A stretch of 34,691 bases of DNA, from contig JAWXUH010000008.1 in NCBI GenBank assembly GCA_044432745.1, positions 1 through 34,691 of the forward strand, read 5' to 3'. The notes under the pieces are model-generated. The model did not search any database, was not told the origin of the DNA, and saw only the letters and a program-made list of their open reading frames with translations. The DNA is from CAKOSP01 sp044432745. GTDB taxonomy: Bacteria; Bacillota_I; Bacilli_A; RF39; UBA660. The position numbers and the translations under genes are program-made. Shown in pieces: positions 16,509 to 24,965 of this stretch (the first letter of the stretch is position 1; each line of letters begins with the position of its first letter).

Positions 16509-18803
16509 ATGAAAGATAAGTTTAGAGTTATGTTACTAAAAGAGTTAGTTATTTTACCTAACCAAGAAATAAAAATAGAACTTTTAACTGACGTAAGTAT
16601 GCGTATAGTAGATGATTCAGTTGAAGATAGTGAATCAAAAGTTCTAGTAGTAGCTCCGTTAAGTCAAAAAGAATCAGAACCATCTTTCGATGATTTACCA
16701 AAGATTGGTGTAATTGCAAGTATTAAAAGTAAATTTATACTTCCAAATGGTAACATGAGAGTTACATTGTTTGGAGAACAAAGAGTAATTGTTAAAGGTT
16801 ATTTTTATAATAAGGGTGAAGTTGATGTACTTAGAGCTGATACTTTAGTTTTAAAATTACCAAAATTTAATGTAACAGAGGAATCTGCAGTTAGAAGAAA
16901 ATTAATAAAATCTATAAAAAGTTATATTTCACTTAATAAAGCAGCTTCAAATTCTGTTTTAACACAAATAGACTCTATAGATGATCTTGATATGATTACT
17001 GATGTAATAGCTAAATTTTTACCTTTTAATGTGTCAAAAAAACTTGAATATATGCAAATGATAAATCCTATAGTACGTGGTAAGAGTCTTATAGAGGATA
17101 TAGAAGAAGAACTTGAAATTATAAAGTTAGAAATAACTATAGATAAAAAAGTTCAAGATCGTTTATTTAAGCATGAAAAGGATTTCTTTATTAAGGAAAA
17201 AATATCTATTCTTCAAGATGAGCTGGGTACAGTGTATCCTAAAAAAAACGAAATTAAAAAATTTCGTGATTTACTAAAGAAGGCTAAATTAGAAGAAAAA
17301 AGTCATAAAAAAATATTAAATGAAATAAAAAAATATGAACATGCTACATCTGATAGTCCAGAGTCTAATGTTATTTATAACTATTTAACAAGTGTTTTAA
17401 ATTTACCTTGGAACAATAGTACTGAAGAATTTTTAAATGCTGAGATAATAAGATCAATACTTGATAGTTCTCATTTTGGTCTTGAGAATGTTAAAGATAG
17501 AATATGTGAATATGCTGGTATAAAAAAAATAACAGGTTCATCAAAAAGTCCTATTATTTGTTTAGTAGGTCCTCCTGGAGTAGGTAAAACATCTATAGCT
17601 AGTAAAATAGCTGAAAGTTTAAATAGAAGTTTTGTTAAAATCTCAGTAGGTGGACTAAATGATTCTTTAGAACTTACAGGTTCTAGAAGAACATATATGG
17701 GTTCTAGTTATGGTAAAGTAATAGATGGAATAAATAAAAGTGGAGTTAATAATCCATTAATGCTTATAGATGAAGTTGATAAAATGGTTAAGGATTATAA
17801 ATCTGATCCAGCTAGTATTCTTCTTGAAATTTTAGATCAAAATCAAAATTTTGCTTTCGTAGATAATTATATTGAGGAACCTTTTGATTTATCTAAAGTG
17901 TTCTTTATTTTAACTGCGAATGACGAGGAGTCTATTCCTTATATTCTTAGAGATAGACTTGAAATAATACATATTGATAGTTATGCTTATTATGAAAAAG
18001 AGAAAATAGCTAGTAAATATTTACTTCCTGCTATATTTAAAGAATACAATGTTACTAAACTTCAAGTAAAACCAGAAATAGTAGAATTTATAATAAAAAA
18101 TTATACTAACGAAGCTGGTGTAAGAGAACTTAGTAGACTTCTTCATAAATTAATTAGGAGAGTAGTTATTAGAGATATAAAAAGTATATCTGAAACAGGT
18201 ACTAAAAAGTTATTAGGTGAATTTACAAATGATCATAATGTTATTTATAATTATCCTAATATAGGTATTGTTAATACGCTTGCTTGTGTTAAAAATACTG
18301 GATTAGTTTCTTGTGTAGAAGTTGTTAGTTATAAAGGTGATGGTAATTTTACAGTTACTGGTAATGTTGAGAAAGTAATGGATGAATCTATTAAGGTTGC
18401 ACTTACTTATATAAAAGTAAATTATAAGATAAATGTTGATAAATACGATTTTCATATACATTTTCTTGAAGCTGGTTCTAAGAAAGATGGTCCATCTGGT
18501 GGAGTAGCTATAACAACTGCAATACTTTCTTCTTTTACAGAAAAACCTATAAATAATTTATATGCTCTTACAGGAGAAATTACTTTAAATGGTAAAATAC
18601 TTCCAGTAGGTGGCGTAAAAGAAAAAGTTATTGCAGCAATAAATAATGGAATAAAAAAAGTATTTGTTCCTTCAGATAATAAAATAGATTTAAAATCTAT
18701 TCCTAAAGAATGTTTATCTAATATAAACGTTGTATACGCTAGTACGTATGATGATATATATGAAGAATTATTTCTAACGGGATATAGTGAAAAAAATGAT
18801 TAA
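16509..18803 (+). CDS. lon: ATP-dependent protease Lon (LonA type)
   Basis: A 764-residue cytoplasmic protease that unfolds and degrades damaged and regulatory proteins. An N-terminal substrate-recognition domain (1-200) is followed by a coiled-coil (about 200-280) and an AAA+ module with Walker A GPPGVGKT (354-361), Walker B LMLIDEVDK (417-425) and the conserved GSRRTYMGS. The C-terminal protease domain has the Ser-Lys dyad S663 (KDGPSGG) and K706 (GGVKEK). The 43-residue spacing equals that of the E. coli dyad. Length and motif order are typical of LonA, including the N-domain, so it is not the shorter membrane LonB type. It is a single-gene unit with its own promoter and a terminator overlapping its stop codon. 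Confidence 0.97.
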   Translation: MKDKFRVMLLKELVILPNQEIKIELLTDVSMRIVDDSVEDSESKVLVVAPLSQKESEPSFDDLPKIGVIASIKSKFILPNGNMRVTLFGEQRVIVKGYFYNKGEVDVLRADTLVLKLPKFNVTEESAVRRKLIKSIKSYISLNKAASNSVLTQIDSIDDLDMITDVIAKFLPFNVSKKLEYMQMINPIVRGKSLIEDIEEELEIIKLEITIDKKVQDRLFKHEKDFFIKEKISILQDELGTVYPKKNEIKKFRDLLKKAKLEEKSHKKILNEIKKYEHATSDSPESNVIYNYLTSVLNLPWNNSTEEFLNAEIIRSILDSSHFGLENVKDRICEYAGIKKITGSSKSPIICLVGPPGVGKTSIASKIAESLNRSFVKISVGGLNDSLELTGSRRTYMGSSYGKVIDGINKSGVNNPLMLIDEVDKMVKDYKSDPASILLEILDQNQNFAFVDNYIEEPFDLSKVFFILTANDEESIPYILRDRLEIIHIDSYAYYEKEKIASKYLLPAIFKEYNVTKLQVKPEIVEFIIKNYTNEAGVRELSRLLHKLIRRVVIRDIKSISETGTKKLLGEFTNDHNVIYNYPNIGIVNTLACVKNTGLVSCVEVVSYKGDGNFTVTGNVEKVMDESIKVALTYIKVNYKINVDKYDFHIHFLEAGSKKDGPSGGVAITTAILSSFTEKPINNLYALTGEITLNGKILPVGGVKEKVIAAINNGIKKVFVPSDNKIDLKSIPKECLSNINVVYASTYDDIYEELFLTGYSEKND

Positions 18804-18825
18804 TCTTAAAGATTAATTTTTTTTT
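18800..18825 (+). terminator. intrinsic terminator of lon
   Basis: TTAATC (18800-18805) pairs with GATTAA (18811-18816), loop of five, then nine Ts. It overlaps the lon stop codon. Confidence 0.7.
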
Positions 18826-18874
18826 GAATAAGTATTTGTTTTTATTCATATATATAATTAGGAGGAATTTATAT

Positions 18875-19708
18875 ATGAATTGTATTATACCCTTTACTAA
18901 GGATGTTAAATTTGGTACTCCACTAGGAGATATTATTTCTATTTCTCTTGAACATGAATTTAATTTTAGTAATAACGTTATTCTTGGTAATTTTATTATA
19001 TCAGGTACTTTTAAGACTCATGAACTTAGTGCTAATGCTTTAGATTTTAATCATATTTTACCTTTTGATCTATCTTTAACTGAAGAAATAGATGAATCTA
19101 GTATTAACTTTTCTATAGATAATTTTACTTATGAGGTTATGGAAAATGATATTCTTAAGATTAATATAGATTATCTTGTTAAAGGAAAAGAAATTATTCG
19201 TCAAGTAGATAATAGTGAGATAGAAGCTATTTTTGATGCTGTAATAGAAGAGGTAGAAGTAGAAAGTTTTCTAGATACTATAATAGAGGAAAGTACTGAG
19301 GATGTTATTGCTATTGAAGAGAGAATTAATCAGGAAGTTATTCATGTAGAAGAAGTTGTGCCAGTAGAGGATGTTATTCCAGTGGAAGTTATTTCTGTAG
19401 AAGAAAGCATACCAGTAGAAGAAGTGATACCTATAGATAATAGAAACACTATAGAACCTAAAATAAATGTTATAGAAGAAATACCTATCGCTGGTAATAA
19501 AGAATTTTCTCATGACGCTATTTTGAATTTTGCATCTAATAATGAGGAGAGCTTTGTAAGTTATAAAGTTCACGTTATTAAAGAAGGAGAAACTGTAGAT
19601 ACATTATGTTCACTATATTCTAAGACAGAAACACAGTTAATAGAATATAATACTGGTATTTCATTTAATCCTGGGGATAAAATATTGATACCTGAAGATG
19701 ATGAATGA
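18875..19708 (+). CDS. spoVID: SpoVID-like spore coat morphogenetic protein with LysM domain
   Basis: A 277-residue protein with an N-terminal beta-rich domain (1-105, including ILPFDLSLTEEID) resembling the N-terminus of SpoVID, an acidic low-complexity linker (about 110-215) with repeated V-E-E-V-I-P-V-E units, and a C-terminal LysM domain (229-274: YKVHVIKEGETVDTL, then NPGDKILIP). SpoVID directs coat encasement of the forespore, and its LysM region is thought to bind lipid II or peptidoglycan. At about half the B. subtilis length (575 residues), it lacks much of the middle. It starts at 18875 after AGGAGG at 18860-18865; the frame is open further upstream but lacks a site there. It ends in TGA immediately followed by TAA, overlapping the next gene. 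Assignment rests on domain order and on the neighbouring ysxE-like gene, as in Bacillus. Confidence 0.82.
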   Translation: MNCIIPFTKDVKFGTPLGDIISISLEHEFNFSNNVILGNFIISGTFKTHELSANALDFNHILPFDLSLTEEIDESSINFSIDNFTYEVMENDILKINIDYLVKGKEIIRQVDNSEIEAIFDAVIEEVEVESFLDTIIEESTEDVIAIEERINQEVIHVEEVVPVEDVIPVEVISVEESIPVEEVIPIDNRNTIEPKINVIEEIPIAGNKEFSHDAILNFASNNEESFVSYKVHVIKEGETVDTLCSLYSKTETQLIEYNTGISFNPGDKILIPEDDE

Positions 19709-20570
19709 TAATTATAGATATACTCTTAAAGGAAAGTGTACAGTTGTAGAAACAGAAGAGGGAATGTATGTTGTTAAAGAAAAACCTGAAAATAGTAATA
19801 TCTCAGGATTATATAACTATTTAAAAAGTAGGGATTTTTTTCTTTTTCCTGAGATATTAAATGATTCAAGAAAAGATGTTAATGTATATGAACATGTAGA
19901 AGATGTTTCTATGCCAGATGCTCAAAGAGCAGAGGATTTAGTTAATATTGTTTCTAACTTGCATTCTAAAACCTTATATTTTAAAGAAGTAAGTGAAGAT
20001 AAGTTTAAAGAACTATACGATAACATAGTATCTAATATAAATTTTCTTGAAAATTATTATAATACTTTATTTGATAAATTCTTTAAAGAAAAATATATGT
20101 CGCCTTCACATTATTTATTTATGAGAAATTTTTATAAAGTAGAAGGATCACTTGTTTTTTGTAGAAGTGAACTAGATACTTGGTATGAACTTGTTAAATC
20201 AGAGAAACAAATGAGAGTATGTGTTAATCACGGTGATTTAAGTATTGCTCATTTTTTAAAATCAGATAGATCTGTTTTAATATCATGGGAAAAAAATAGA
20301 GTGGATACTCCAGTATTAGATTTAGTTAACTTTTATAAAAATGATTTATTTAAATATAATTTTTCTTCAATATACGAAAAGTATAATGATAACTTTCCTC
20401 TTAATAAACATGAAAAGAATTTATTCTATGTTTTAATAACTATACCTGACAAGGTAGAATTTAATTCCTCTGAATTTGAAAACACTATAAAAGTAAGAAG
20501 AATGCTTGATAAACTTTTTAAGACAGAAAGTTTAATAAAACCATATTATTCTGAATATAAAGAAGAATAA
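19698..20570 (+). CDS. ysxE: YsxE/CotS-family spore-coat kinase-like protein
   Basis: A 290-residue protein of the CotS branch of the choline/aminoglycoside-kinase fold. The catalytic-loop equivalent is NHGDLSIAHFL (177-187), with the expected Asp180 but His185 where active kinases have Asn. The metal-binding DxD/DWE equivalent is SWEKN (196-200), with Ser in place of Asp, followed by TPVLDLVNFY (204-213). These changes suggest a pseudokinase or a structural coat protein, as for several CotS relatives. It overlaps the end of spoVID by 11 bases. The spoVID-ysxE pairing is the known Bacillus arrangement and supports both calls. The start may be either of two adjacent ATGs (19698 or 19701). Expected role: spore coat assembly. 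Confidence 0.8.
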   Translation: MMNDNYRYTLKGKCTVVETEEGMYVVKEKPENSNISGLYNYLKSRDFFLFPEILNDSRKDVNVYEHVEDVSMPDAQRAEDLVNIVSNLHSKTLYFKEVSEDKFKELYDNIVSNINFLENYYNTLFDKFFKEKYMSPSHYLFMRNFYKVEGSLVFCRSELDTWYELVKSEKQMRVCVNHGDLSIAHFLKSDRSVLISWEKNRVDTPVLDLVNFYKNDLFKYNFSSIYEKYNDNFPLNKHEKNLFYVLITIPDKVEFNSSEFENTIKVRRMLDKLFKTESLIKPYYSEYKEE

Positions 20571-20705
20571 TAAGTATATTAGACATATTAAAATAAATAC
20601 ATTAAATCTAAATGGCAATATTAATGTTAATATAGACTGATAAAATATTAAACCACATAATGTAAAAATAATAAAAATTCTAAAACCTGGTCTGAATCTA
20701 AACAT
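20532..20705 (-). CDS. small two-segment membrane protein
   Basis: A 57-residue frame beginning MFRFRPGFRIFIIF, with AGGTGA five bases before the ATG. Two hydrophobic segments (about 9-30 and 34-50) are separated by LPFRFN. Its 3' end runs 39 bases into the end of the ysxE-like gene on the other strand. It follows the XRE gene terminator. The hydrophobic pattern, basic N-terminus and ribosome site support a real gene; no homologue is recognised. Confidence 0.5.
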   Translation of the reverse strand: MFRFRPGFRIFIIFTLCGLIFYQSILTLILPFRFNVFILICLIYLLFFFIFRIIWFY

Positions 20706-20753
20706 TTTATCACCTTTAATATAATATATGTAATTTATAATTCTTTGTTTTAA

Positions 20754-20794
20754 AAAATAAAAAAAGAAACTATTTTATTTAATAGTTTCTTTTT
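20754..20794 (-). terminator. intrinsic terminator of the XRE gene
   Basis: On the minus strand, a 14-bp stem (20781-20794 with 20761-20774), six-base loop, ending in a T-rich run. It overlaps the stop codon of the regulator gene. Confidence 0.75.
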
Positions 20795-21062
20795 CGTTAG
20801 CATTTTGCTGCTCTTCTTCTTCAGTTTCAATCTTTTTAAATTCTAGTGTATAACCTATTGGTTCTAGTAATTTTATAATTGTACTTATTTGAGGAGATAC
20901 AACGCCAGATTCAATTCTTGCTATTGTTTCTCTAACCATGTTAGTCTTTAAAGCAAGGCTCGCTTGTGTATAACCATTTTCTTTTCGTATCTTCTTAAAC
21001 CCTTTTATAAATTCTTTTTCAAGTAACATAACATTTTCACTTGTAACACTAACTTTTTTCAT
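20775..21062 (-). CDS. XRE-family helix-turn-helix regulator
   Basis: A 95-residue DNA-binding protein. A Cro/C1-type helix-turn-helix spans about 20-75 (GFKKIRKENGYTQASLALKT, then MVRETIARIESGVVSPQIST), followed by YTLEFK and a Glu/Gln-rich tail. The size and the YTLEFKKI ending recall the antitoxin half of HigBA-like pairs, but no toxin gene lies next to it: the neighbours are a small membrane protein and a divergent HAD gene. It is therefore a solitary regulator, possibly acting on its own promoter and the divergent HAD-tyrS transcript. The AGAGG ribosome site is well placed. Confidence 0.88.
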   Translation of the reverse strand: MKKVSVTSENVMLLEKEFIKGFKKIRKENGYTQASLALKTNMVRETIARIESGVVSPQISTIIKLLEPIGYTLEFKKIETEEEEQQNANEKETIK

Positions 21063-21081
21063 ATAAAAACCTCTGCAAAGT

Positions 21082-21110
21082 ATTGTAACATATTAGTTGT
21101 ATAATAACAA
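21082..21110 (-). promoter_or_regulatory. promoter of the XRE gene
   Basis: On the minus strand: TTGTTA (21105-21110), 17-bp spacer ending in TG-T, and TACAAT (21082-21087), an extended -10. The leader to the ATG is short. Confidence 0.6.
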
Positions 21111-21128
21111 TTAAAAAGTGAAAAAAAC

Positions 21129-21157
21129 TTTATAATTATCGATATTTATGATAAACT
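21129..21157 (+). promoter_or_regulatory. possible promoter of the HAD-tyrS unit
   Basis: TTTATA (21129-21134), 17-bp spacer ending in TG-A, and TAAACT (21152-21157). A weak match, helped by the extended -10. No T-box element precedes the unit. Confidence 0.35.
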
Positions 21158-21178
21158 TATGGTAAAGAGGTATGAAAA

Positions 21179-21790
21179 ATGATAAAAAAAGTAATTTTTG
21201 ACATAGATGACACGTTATTTAACACATCTATTGATGCAAAACTTGCGTACGAAAAGTTCTTAGAAAATTTTGATTTCGATGTTACATACGAAGAATTATA
21301 TGATAAATTTGAAGAACTTAATGATGTAGAAGATAGCAGTTTTGAATTTTTTTATAATTTTTTAAAAGATTATTTGGGTGACAAATTAGATTTAAGTGTT
21401 TTTAAAAAGTTTGTAAGTATATATAGTAGTGAAGTTTCACTTGTTAGTGAACATACACATGAAGTTCTTTCATACTTGAGTTCTAAGTATGAACTTATAA
21501 CACTTTCTAATTGGTATTATGATTTACAATATAATAAATTTCTTATTACAGACACAAAGAAGTATTTTAAAAATTTATACACTGTAGATACTTTTGGAAA
21601 GAAGCCATTTGTAGATACTTTTAAAAGAGCATGCTATCCATATGATTATAGCGAATGCGTCATGATAGGTGATAGTTTATTTTCAGACATACAAGTTGCT
21701 AAAGAATTAGGTATGAAAACTATATATCTAGGTTTAGATAAAGAACAAACTTGTATAAAAGATATTAAAGAATTAATGGATATTTTATAA
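21179..21790 (+). CDS. HAD-superfamily phosphatase-like hydrolase
   Basis: A 203-residue cytoplasmic HAD hydrolase of the kind with an alpha-helical cap (subfamily IA). Motif I is DIDDT with nucleophile D8 and D10, motif II TLSN (S110), motif III K141/K142, and motif IV GDSLFSD with D165 and D170. All catalytic elements are kept, so it should dephosphorylate a small metabolite; the substrate cannot be told. The AAAGAGG ribosome site is eight bases before the ATG. It precedes tyrS by 15 bases, so the two share a transcript. It is divergent from the XRE gene. Confidence 0.9.
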   Translation: MIKKVIFDIDDTLFNTSIDAKLAYEKFLENFDFDVTYEELYDKFEELNDVEDSSFEFFYNFLKDYLGDKLDLSVFKKFVSIYSSEVSLVSEHTHEVLSYLSSKYELITLSNWYYDLQYNKFLITDTKKYFKNLYTVDTFGKKPFVDTFKRACYPYDYSECVMIGDSLFSDIQVAKELGMKTIYLGLDKEQTCIKDIKELMDIL

Positions 21791-21805
21791 GGGAGGTAAA
21801 TATTT

Positions 21806-23032
21806 ATGAAATTATATGAAGATTTAGAATGGAGAGGTCTTATTAAAGATATCTCTAGTGAAGATTTAAGAAAAAAATTAAATGAGGAATCACTTACTTT
21901 TTATATTGGAACAGACCCAACTGGTGATTCAATGCATATTGGACATTTTTCTTCATTTTTAATAGCAGCAAGATTAAAAAATGCAGGGCATAATCCACTA
22001 TTATTAATAGGAGGAGCAACAGGTCTTATAGGAGATCCTAAACCTACTAGTGAAAGAACTATTATATCTAAAGAAGAAGTAGATAAAAACGTAGTTGCTT
22101 TAAGTAAGCAAGCTAAAGAAATATTTGGTTTTGAAATAGTAAATAATTACGATTGGTGTAAGGAATTTAACTTTATAGATTATTTAAGAGATTACGGTAA
22201 ATTTTTTACTGTTAATTATATGATAGATAAAGATATTATAAAAAGAAGACTTGCAACAGGTATTACATATACTGAATTTTCTTATATGATAATGCAAGCT
22301 TTAGATTTTGAAACTTTATATCGTGAGAAGGATTGTGTACTTCAAGTAGCAGGATCTGATCAGTGGGGAAATATAACTGCTGGAATAGATTTAGTTAGAA
22401 AGAAACTTGGTAAAGAAGCATACGGATTTACTATGCCGCTTATACTTGATAAAAATGGTAATAAATTTGGTAAGACTGAAGGTAATGCTGTATGGCTTGA
22501 TAAAGATAAAACATCATCTTATGAAATGTATCAATTCCTATTTAATTCAGATGATACATTAGTAATAGATTATCTTAAAAAACTTACATTCTTAACTAAA
22601 GAAGAAATAGAATCTATTGAAGAAGAACATAATAAAGCTCCTGAGAAGAGAATAGCTCAAATAGCTTTATGTGAAAATGTTATTACATATTTACATAGTA
22701 AAGAAGATTATTTAAATGCTAAGAAGATAAGTGAATCTTTATTTAGTGAGAAGATATATGAATTATCAAGTGAAGATATTATTAATTCAGTTACAGGAGT
22801 TAACAATATTAAAGTAAATGAATCTTCTATAAATTTAGTGGATTTCTTAGTTAATTATAATGTTTGTTCATCTAAGCGTGAAGCTAGAGAAATGGTTAGT
22901 GGTAATGCAATAACTATAAACGGTAAAAAAGTAAATGATTTAGAATTTTCTTTAGAAAAAGAAGATGCTATAGATAAAAAAGTTTATTTACTTAAAAAAG
23001 GTAAAAAGAATTATTATTTAATTACTTATTAA
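21806..23032 (+). CDS. tyrS: tyrosyl-tRNA synthetase
   Basis: Charges tRNA-Tyr with tyrosine. A 408-residue class I synthetase of the bacterial TyrRS type. The HIGH motif is H44-I-G-H47, the tyrosine-binding stretch includes GSDQWGN (183-189), and the KMSKS equivalent is KFGKT (220-224), as in Bacillus. An S4-type RNA-binding domain closes the protein (about 345-405: VNYNVCSSKREAREMVSGNA). GGGAGGT is the ribosome site. It is the second gene after the HAD hydrolase, has no T-box, and ends in a strong terminator. Confidence 0.98.
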   Translation: MKLYEDLEWRGLIKDISSEDLRKKLNEESLTFYIGTDPTGDSMHIGHFSSFLIAARLKNAGHNPLLLIGGATGLIGDPKPTSERTIISKEEVDKNVVALSKQAKEIFGFEIVNNYDWCKEFNFIDYLRDYGKFFTVNYMIDKDIIKRRLATGITYTEFSYMIMQALDFETLYREKDCVLQVAGSDQWGNITAGIDLVRKKLGKEAYGFTMPLILDKNGNKFGKTEGNAVWLDKDKTSSYEMYQFLFNSDDTLVIDYLKKLTFLTKEEIESIEEEHNKAPEKRIAQIALCENVITYLHSKEDYLNAKKISESLFSEKIYELSSEDIINSVTGVNNIKVNESSINLVDFLVNYNVCSSKREAREMVSGNAITINGKKVNDLEFSLEKEDAIDKKVYLLKKGKKNYYLITY

Positions 23033-23037
23033 AATAT

Positions 23038-23066
23038 AAAAATATTGATTTATTCAATATTTTTTT
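23038..23066 (+). terminator. intrinsic terminator of tyrS
   Basis: An 11-bp stem (23038-23048 with 23054-23064), five-base loop, ending in a run of Ts. Confidence 0.75.
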
Positions 23067-23127
23067 ATGTAAAAAAAATGTATATGTAAAAAAATAAATA
23101 AATAATAAAAGATAAATTTATATAATA

Positions 23128-23136
23128 TGCTATAAT
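23128..23136 (+). promoter_or_regulatory. extended -10 promoter of the first surface protein gene
   Basis: TG-C-TATAAT at 23128-23136; a second TATAAT lies at 23121-23126. No clear -35. AGAGGAG precedes the GTG start at 23164. Confidence 0.55.
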
Positions 23137-23163
23137 GCTATAGATAGTAGAGGAGAATTAAAA

Positions 23164-24843
23164 GTGAGTAAAACAAAAAAGGTGGAAGAAAGTTCACCTA
23201 AAAAGAAAAAAAAAATAAGAGTAATATTACTTATATTAATAGGTATATTATTACTTGCAGCAATAGGTATAACATTTGGTTACTTTATAGCAATGGGAGA
23301 TTTATCTGAGGGTAGTGATGTAACTATTGATGTAGCTGAAAGAGCAAATTTAGAGTTTTCAACTAGTGCTGATTTATCAATAAATGCAACAATGACAAAT
23401 TTTATTGAAAATGGTGGTAATTTATCAGATTCAATAACTGGAAATGCAGTGCTTACTGCGGGCGAAGAGTATAGTGAAGGATACAATATTTATTATGAAA
23501 TAACTGATAATGAATTCATATATACAACAGGTGAAGACAAAACACCAGAACTTATTTTACAAGTATTAAATCCTGAAGGAGACGAAGTAATGTCTATACC
23601 AGGTCTTGAATATGTAACAAGTAACGGTGTAAGTGGTTTTGATATTACAACTAAATCAGGTACATTTGAAATTGCAGGTAATTATGTAATTACAACTGAT
23701 GGAATAGATCCAACAGAACAAGAATGGACATTTACATTATTTTTTATGAATCTTGAAACGAATCAAAATGATAATGCAGGAAAAGAATTTGTAAGTAAAG
23801 CAACTTTCCAAAGAGATGGTGTTGAACTTGAAGATTTTGAATCAAATGTTTTATATGAAAATATTTTAGTTAATAGTAGTACTTCAGGACATTCTTATTC
23901 ATCAGTTGAAACAGCAATATCTTCAATTGAAGCAAAAGGAAATCCAAATTTTGAATTATCAGCAACAACTGATGAAGGCGTTTATTCTATAGAAGATGAT
24001 TTTGGAACAAGTTATTATTATAGAGGAGCTGTTACAAATAACTGGGTTGAGTTTGCAGGAGCATACTGGAGAATTGTAAGAATAGATGGAAATGGTGATA
24101 TTAAACTTATTTATTCTGGTACTGATAAACCTCAAGATGATTCTGCTGTTTTAACAGGAGCAGGAACACAACTAGGAGAATATGGATATAGAGATGATAT
24201 ATGTGATTCATGTGGTCCAGTAATACTTCCTTCTTATTCAGCTGGATATGTATTTACTGCTGATGAATTACACGGTAAAACTACCGATAGTTATATTAAA
24301 ACAGTAGTAGAAGAGTTTTATACAAATAACATAGAATCTTATAGTTCATTTTTAACACAGAGTGAATACTGTATAGATAGAGTTAATTATAGTCAAACAT
24401 TAACAGATGGAATATATAGTTATGCATCATTAAATAACGAATATTCAGAAGGAGCAGAACAGTATTTTGGTGCTGCTACTAGAGTTGGGATTTTAACATC
24501 ATCAGTAGAACCTACATTAATGTGTTCAAATGAATCAGATAAATTACAAGTGAATATTGGATTAATAAGTGCTGATGAGATATCTTTAGCTGGTGGTATT
24601 GATGGTGACAATACGTCATATTATTTATATACAGGTCAAGATTTTTGGACTATAACACCTATGTCTTATGACAGTCCAACACCTTATATTTTTACAGTAA
24701 CAAATACTGGTTCTTTTGGTAATAAAACAAAAGGTAATGTTGGTTTTGCAGAACTAGGAGTTAGACCAACTGTTACTTTAAAATCAGAAGTAACAATAAC
24801 AAGTGGAACGGGTATTGGAACAGATCCTTACGTTATAGGTTAG
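23164..24843 (+). CDS. membrane-anchored surface protein, tandem paralogue 1
   Basis: A 559-residue protein with a lysine-rich cytoplasmic N-terminus and a single membrane anchor at about 18-42, without a cleavage site. An extracellular beta-rich domain (about 45-220) recalls the TasA/camelysin-like fold and includes the block EQEWTFTLFFMNLETNQND. The C-terminal domain (about 275-559) has WVEFAGAYWRIVRIDGNGDI and ends with GVRPTVTLKSEVTI and GTDPYVIG. I associate this architecture with DUF6273-like surface proteins of gut Firmicutes, from memory. It has a CDSC pair (about 346-349) not found in the other two copies, plus two Cys that they share. It differs from paralogues 2 and 3 along its length, so it is the oldest copy. 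GTG start at 23164 after AGAGGAG. Function unknown; surface display or adhesion is likely. Confidence 0.72.
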   Translation: MSKTKKVEESSPKKKKKIRVILLILIGILLLAAIGITFGYFIAMGDLSEGSDVTIDVAERANLEFSTSADLSINATMTNFIENGGNLSDSITGNAVLTAGEEYSEGYNIYYEITDNEFIYTTGEDKTPELILQVLNPEGDEVMSIPGLEYVTSNGVSGFDITTKSGTFEIAGNYVITTDGIDPTEQEWTFTLFFMNLETNQNDNAGKEFVSKATFQRDGVELEDFESNVLYENILVNSSTSGHSYSSVETAISSIEAKGNPNFELSATTDEGVYSIEDDFGTSYYYRGAVTNNWVEFAGAYWRIVRIDGNGDIKLIYSGTDKPQDDSAVLTGAGTQLGEYGYRDDICDSCGPVILPSYSAGYVFTADELHGKTTDSYIKTVVEEFYTNNIESYSSFLTQSEYCIDRVNYSQTLTDGIYSYASLNNEYSEGAEQYFGAATRVGILTSSVEPTLMCSNESDKLQVNIGLISADEISLAGGIDGDNTSYYLYTGQDFWTITPMSYDSPTPYIFTVTNTGSFGNKTKGNVGFAELGVRPTVTLKSEVTITSGTGIGTDPYVIG

Positions 24844-24858
24844 TTATAAAAATAAAAG

Positions 24859-24884
24859 AATACGATTTTAATCGTATTTTTTTT
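24859..24884 (+). terminator. intrinsic terminator of surface protein 1
   Basis: AATACGAT (24859-24866) pairs with ATCGTATT (24871-24878), four-base loop, then eight Ts. The same hairpin follows paralogue 2, showing that it was duplicated with the genes. Confidence 0.8.
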
Positions 24885-24929
24885 ATTTTAAATAGTGAAT
24901 AAACTAAATATTTATTTTTTTAATAAATA

Positions 24930-24938
24930 TGATATAAT
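24930..24938 (+). promoter_or_regulatory. extended -10 promoter of surface protein 2, with upstream inverted repeat
   Basis: TG-A-TATAAT at 24930-24938. Just upstream, at about 24908-24929, an A/T inverted repeat (ATATTTATT and AATAAATAT) covers the -35 position. The same arrangement precedes paralogue 3. Confidence 0.55.
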
Positions 24939-24965
24939 TTTATAGAAAGTAGAGGTAAGATTTAT

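Noticed and set aside
20775..21062. HigBA-type toxin-antitoxin pair
   Set aside because: Only the XRE half is present. The neighbours are a membrane protein and a HAD hydrolase with intact catalytic motifs, not a toxin.
21063..21178. T-box riboswitch ahead of the HAD-tyrS unit
   Set aside because: The leader is too short and lacks the T-box sequence and terminator/antiterminator pair. The leader of lysS also lacks one.
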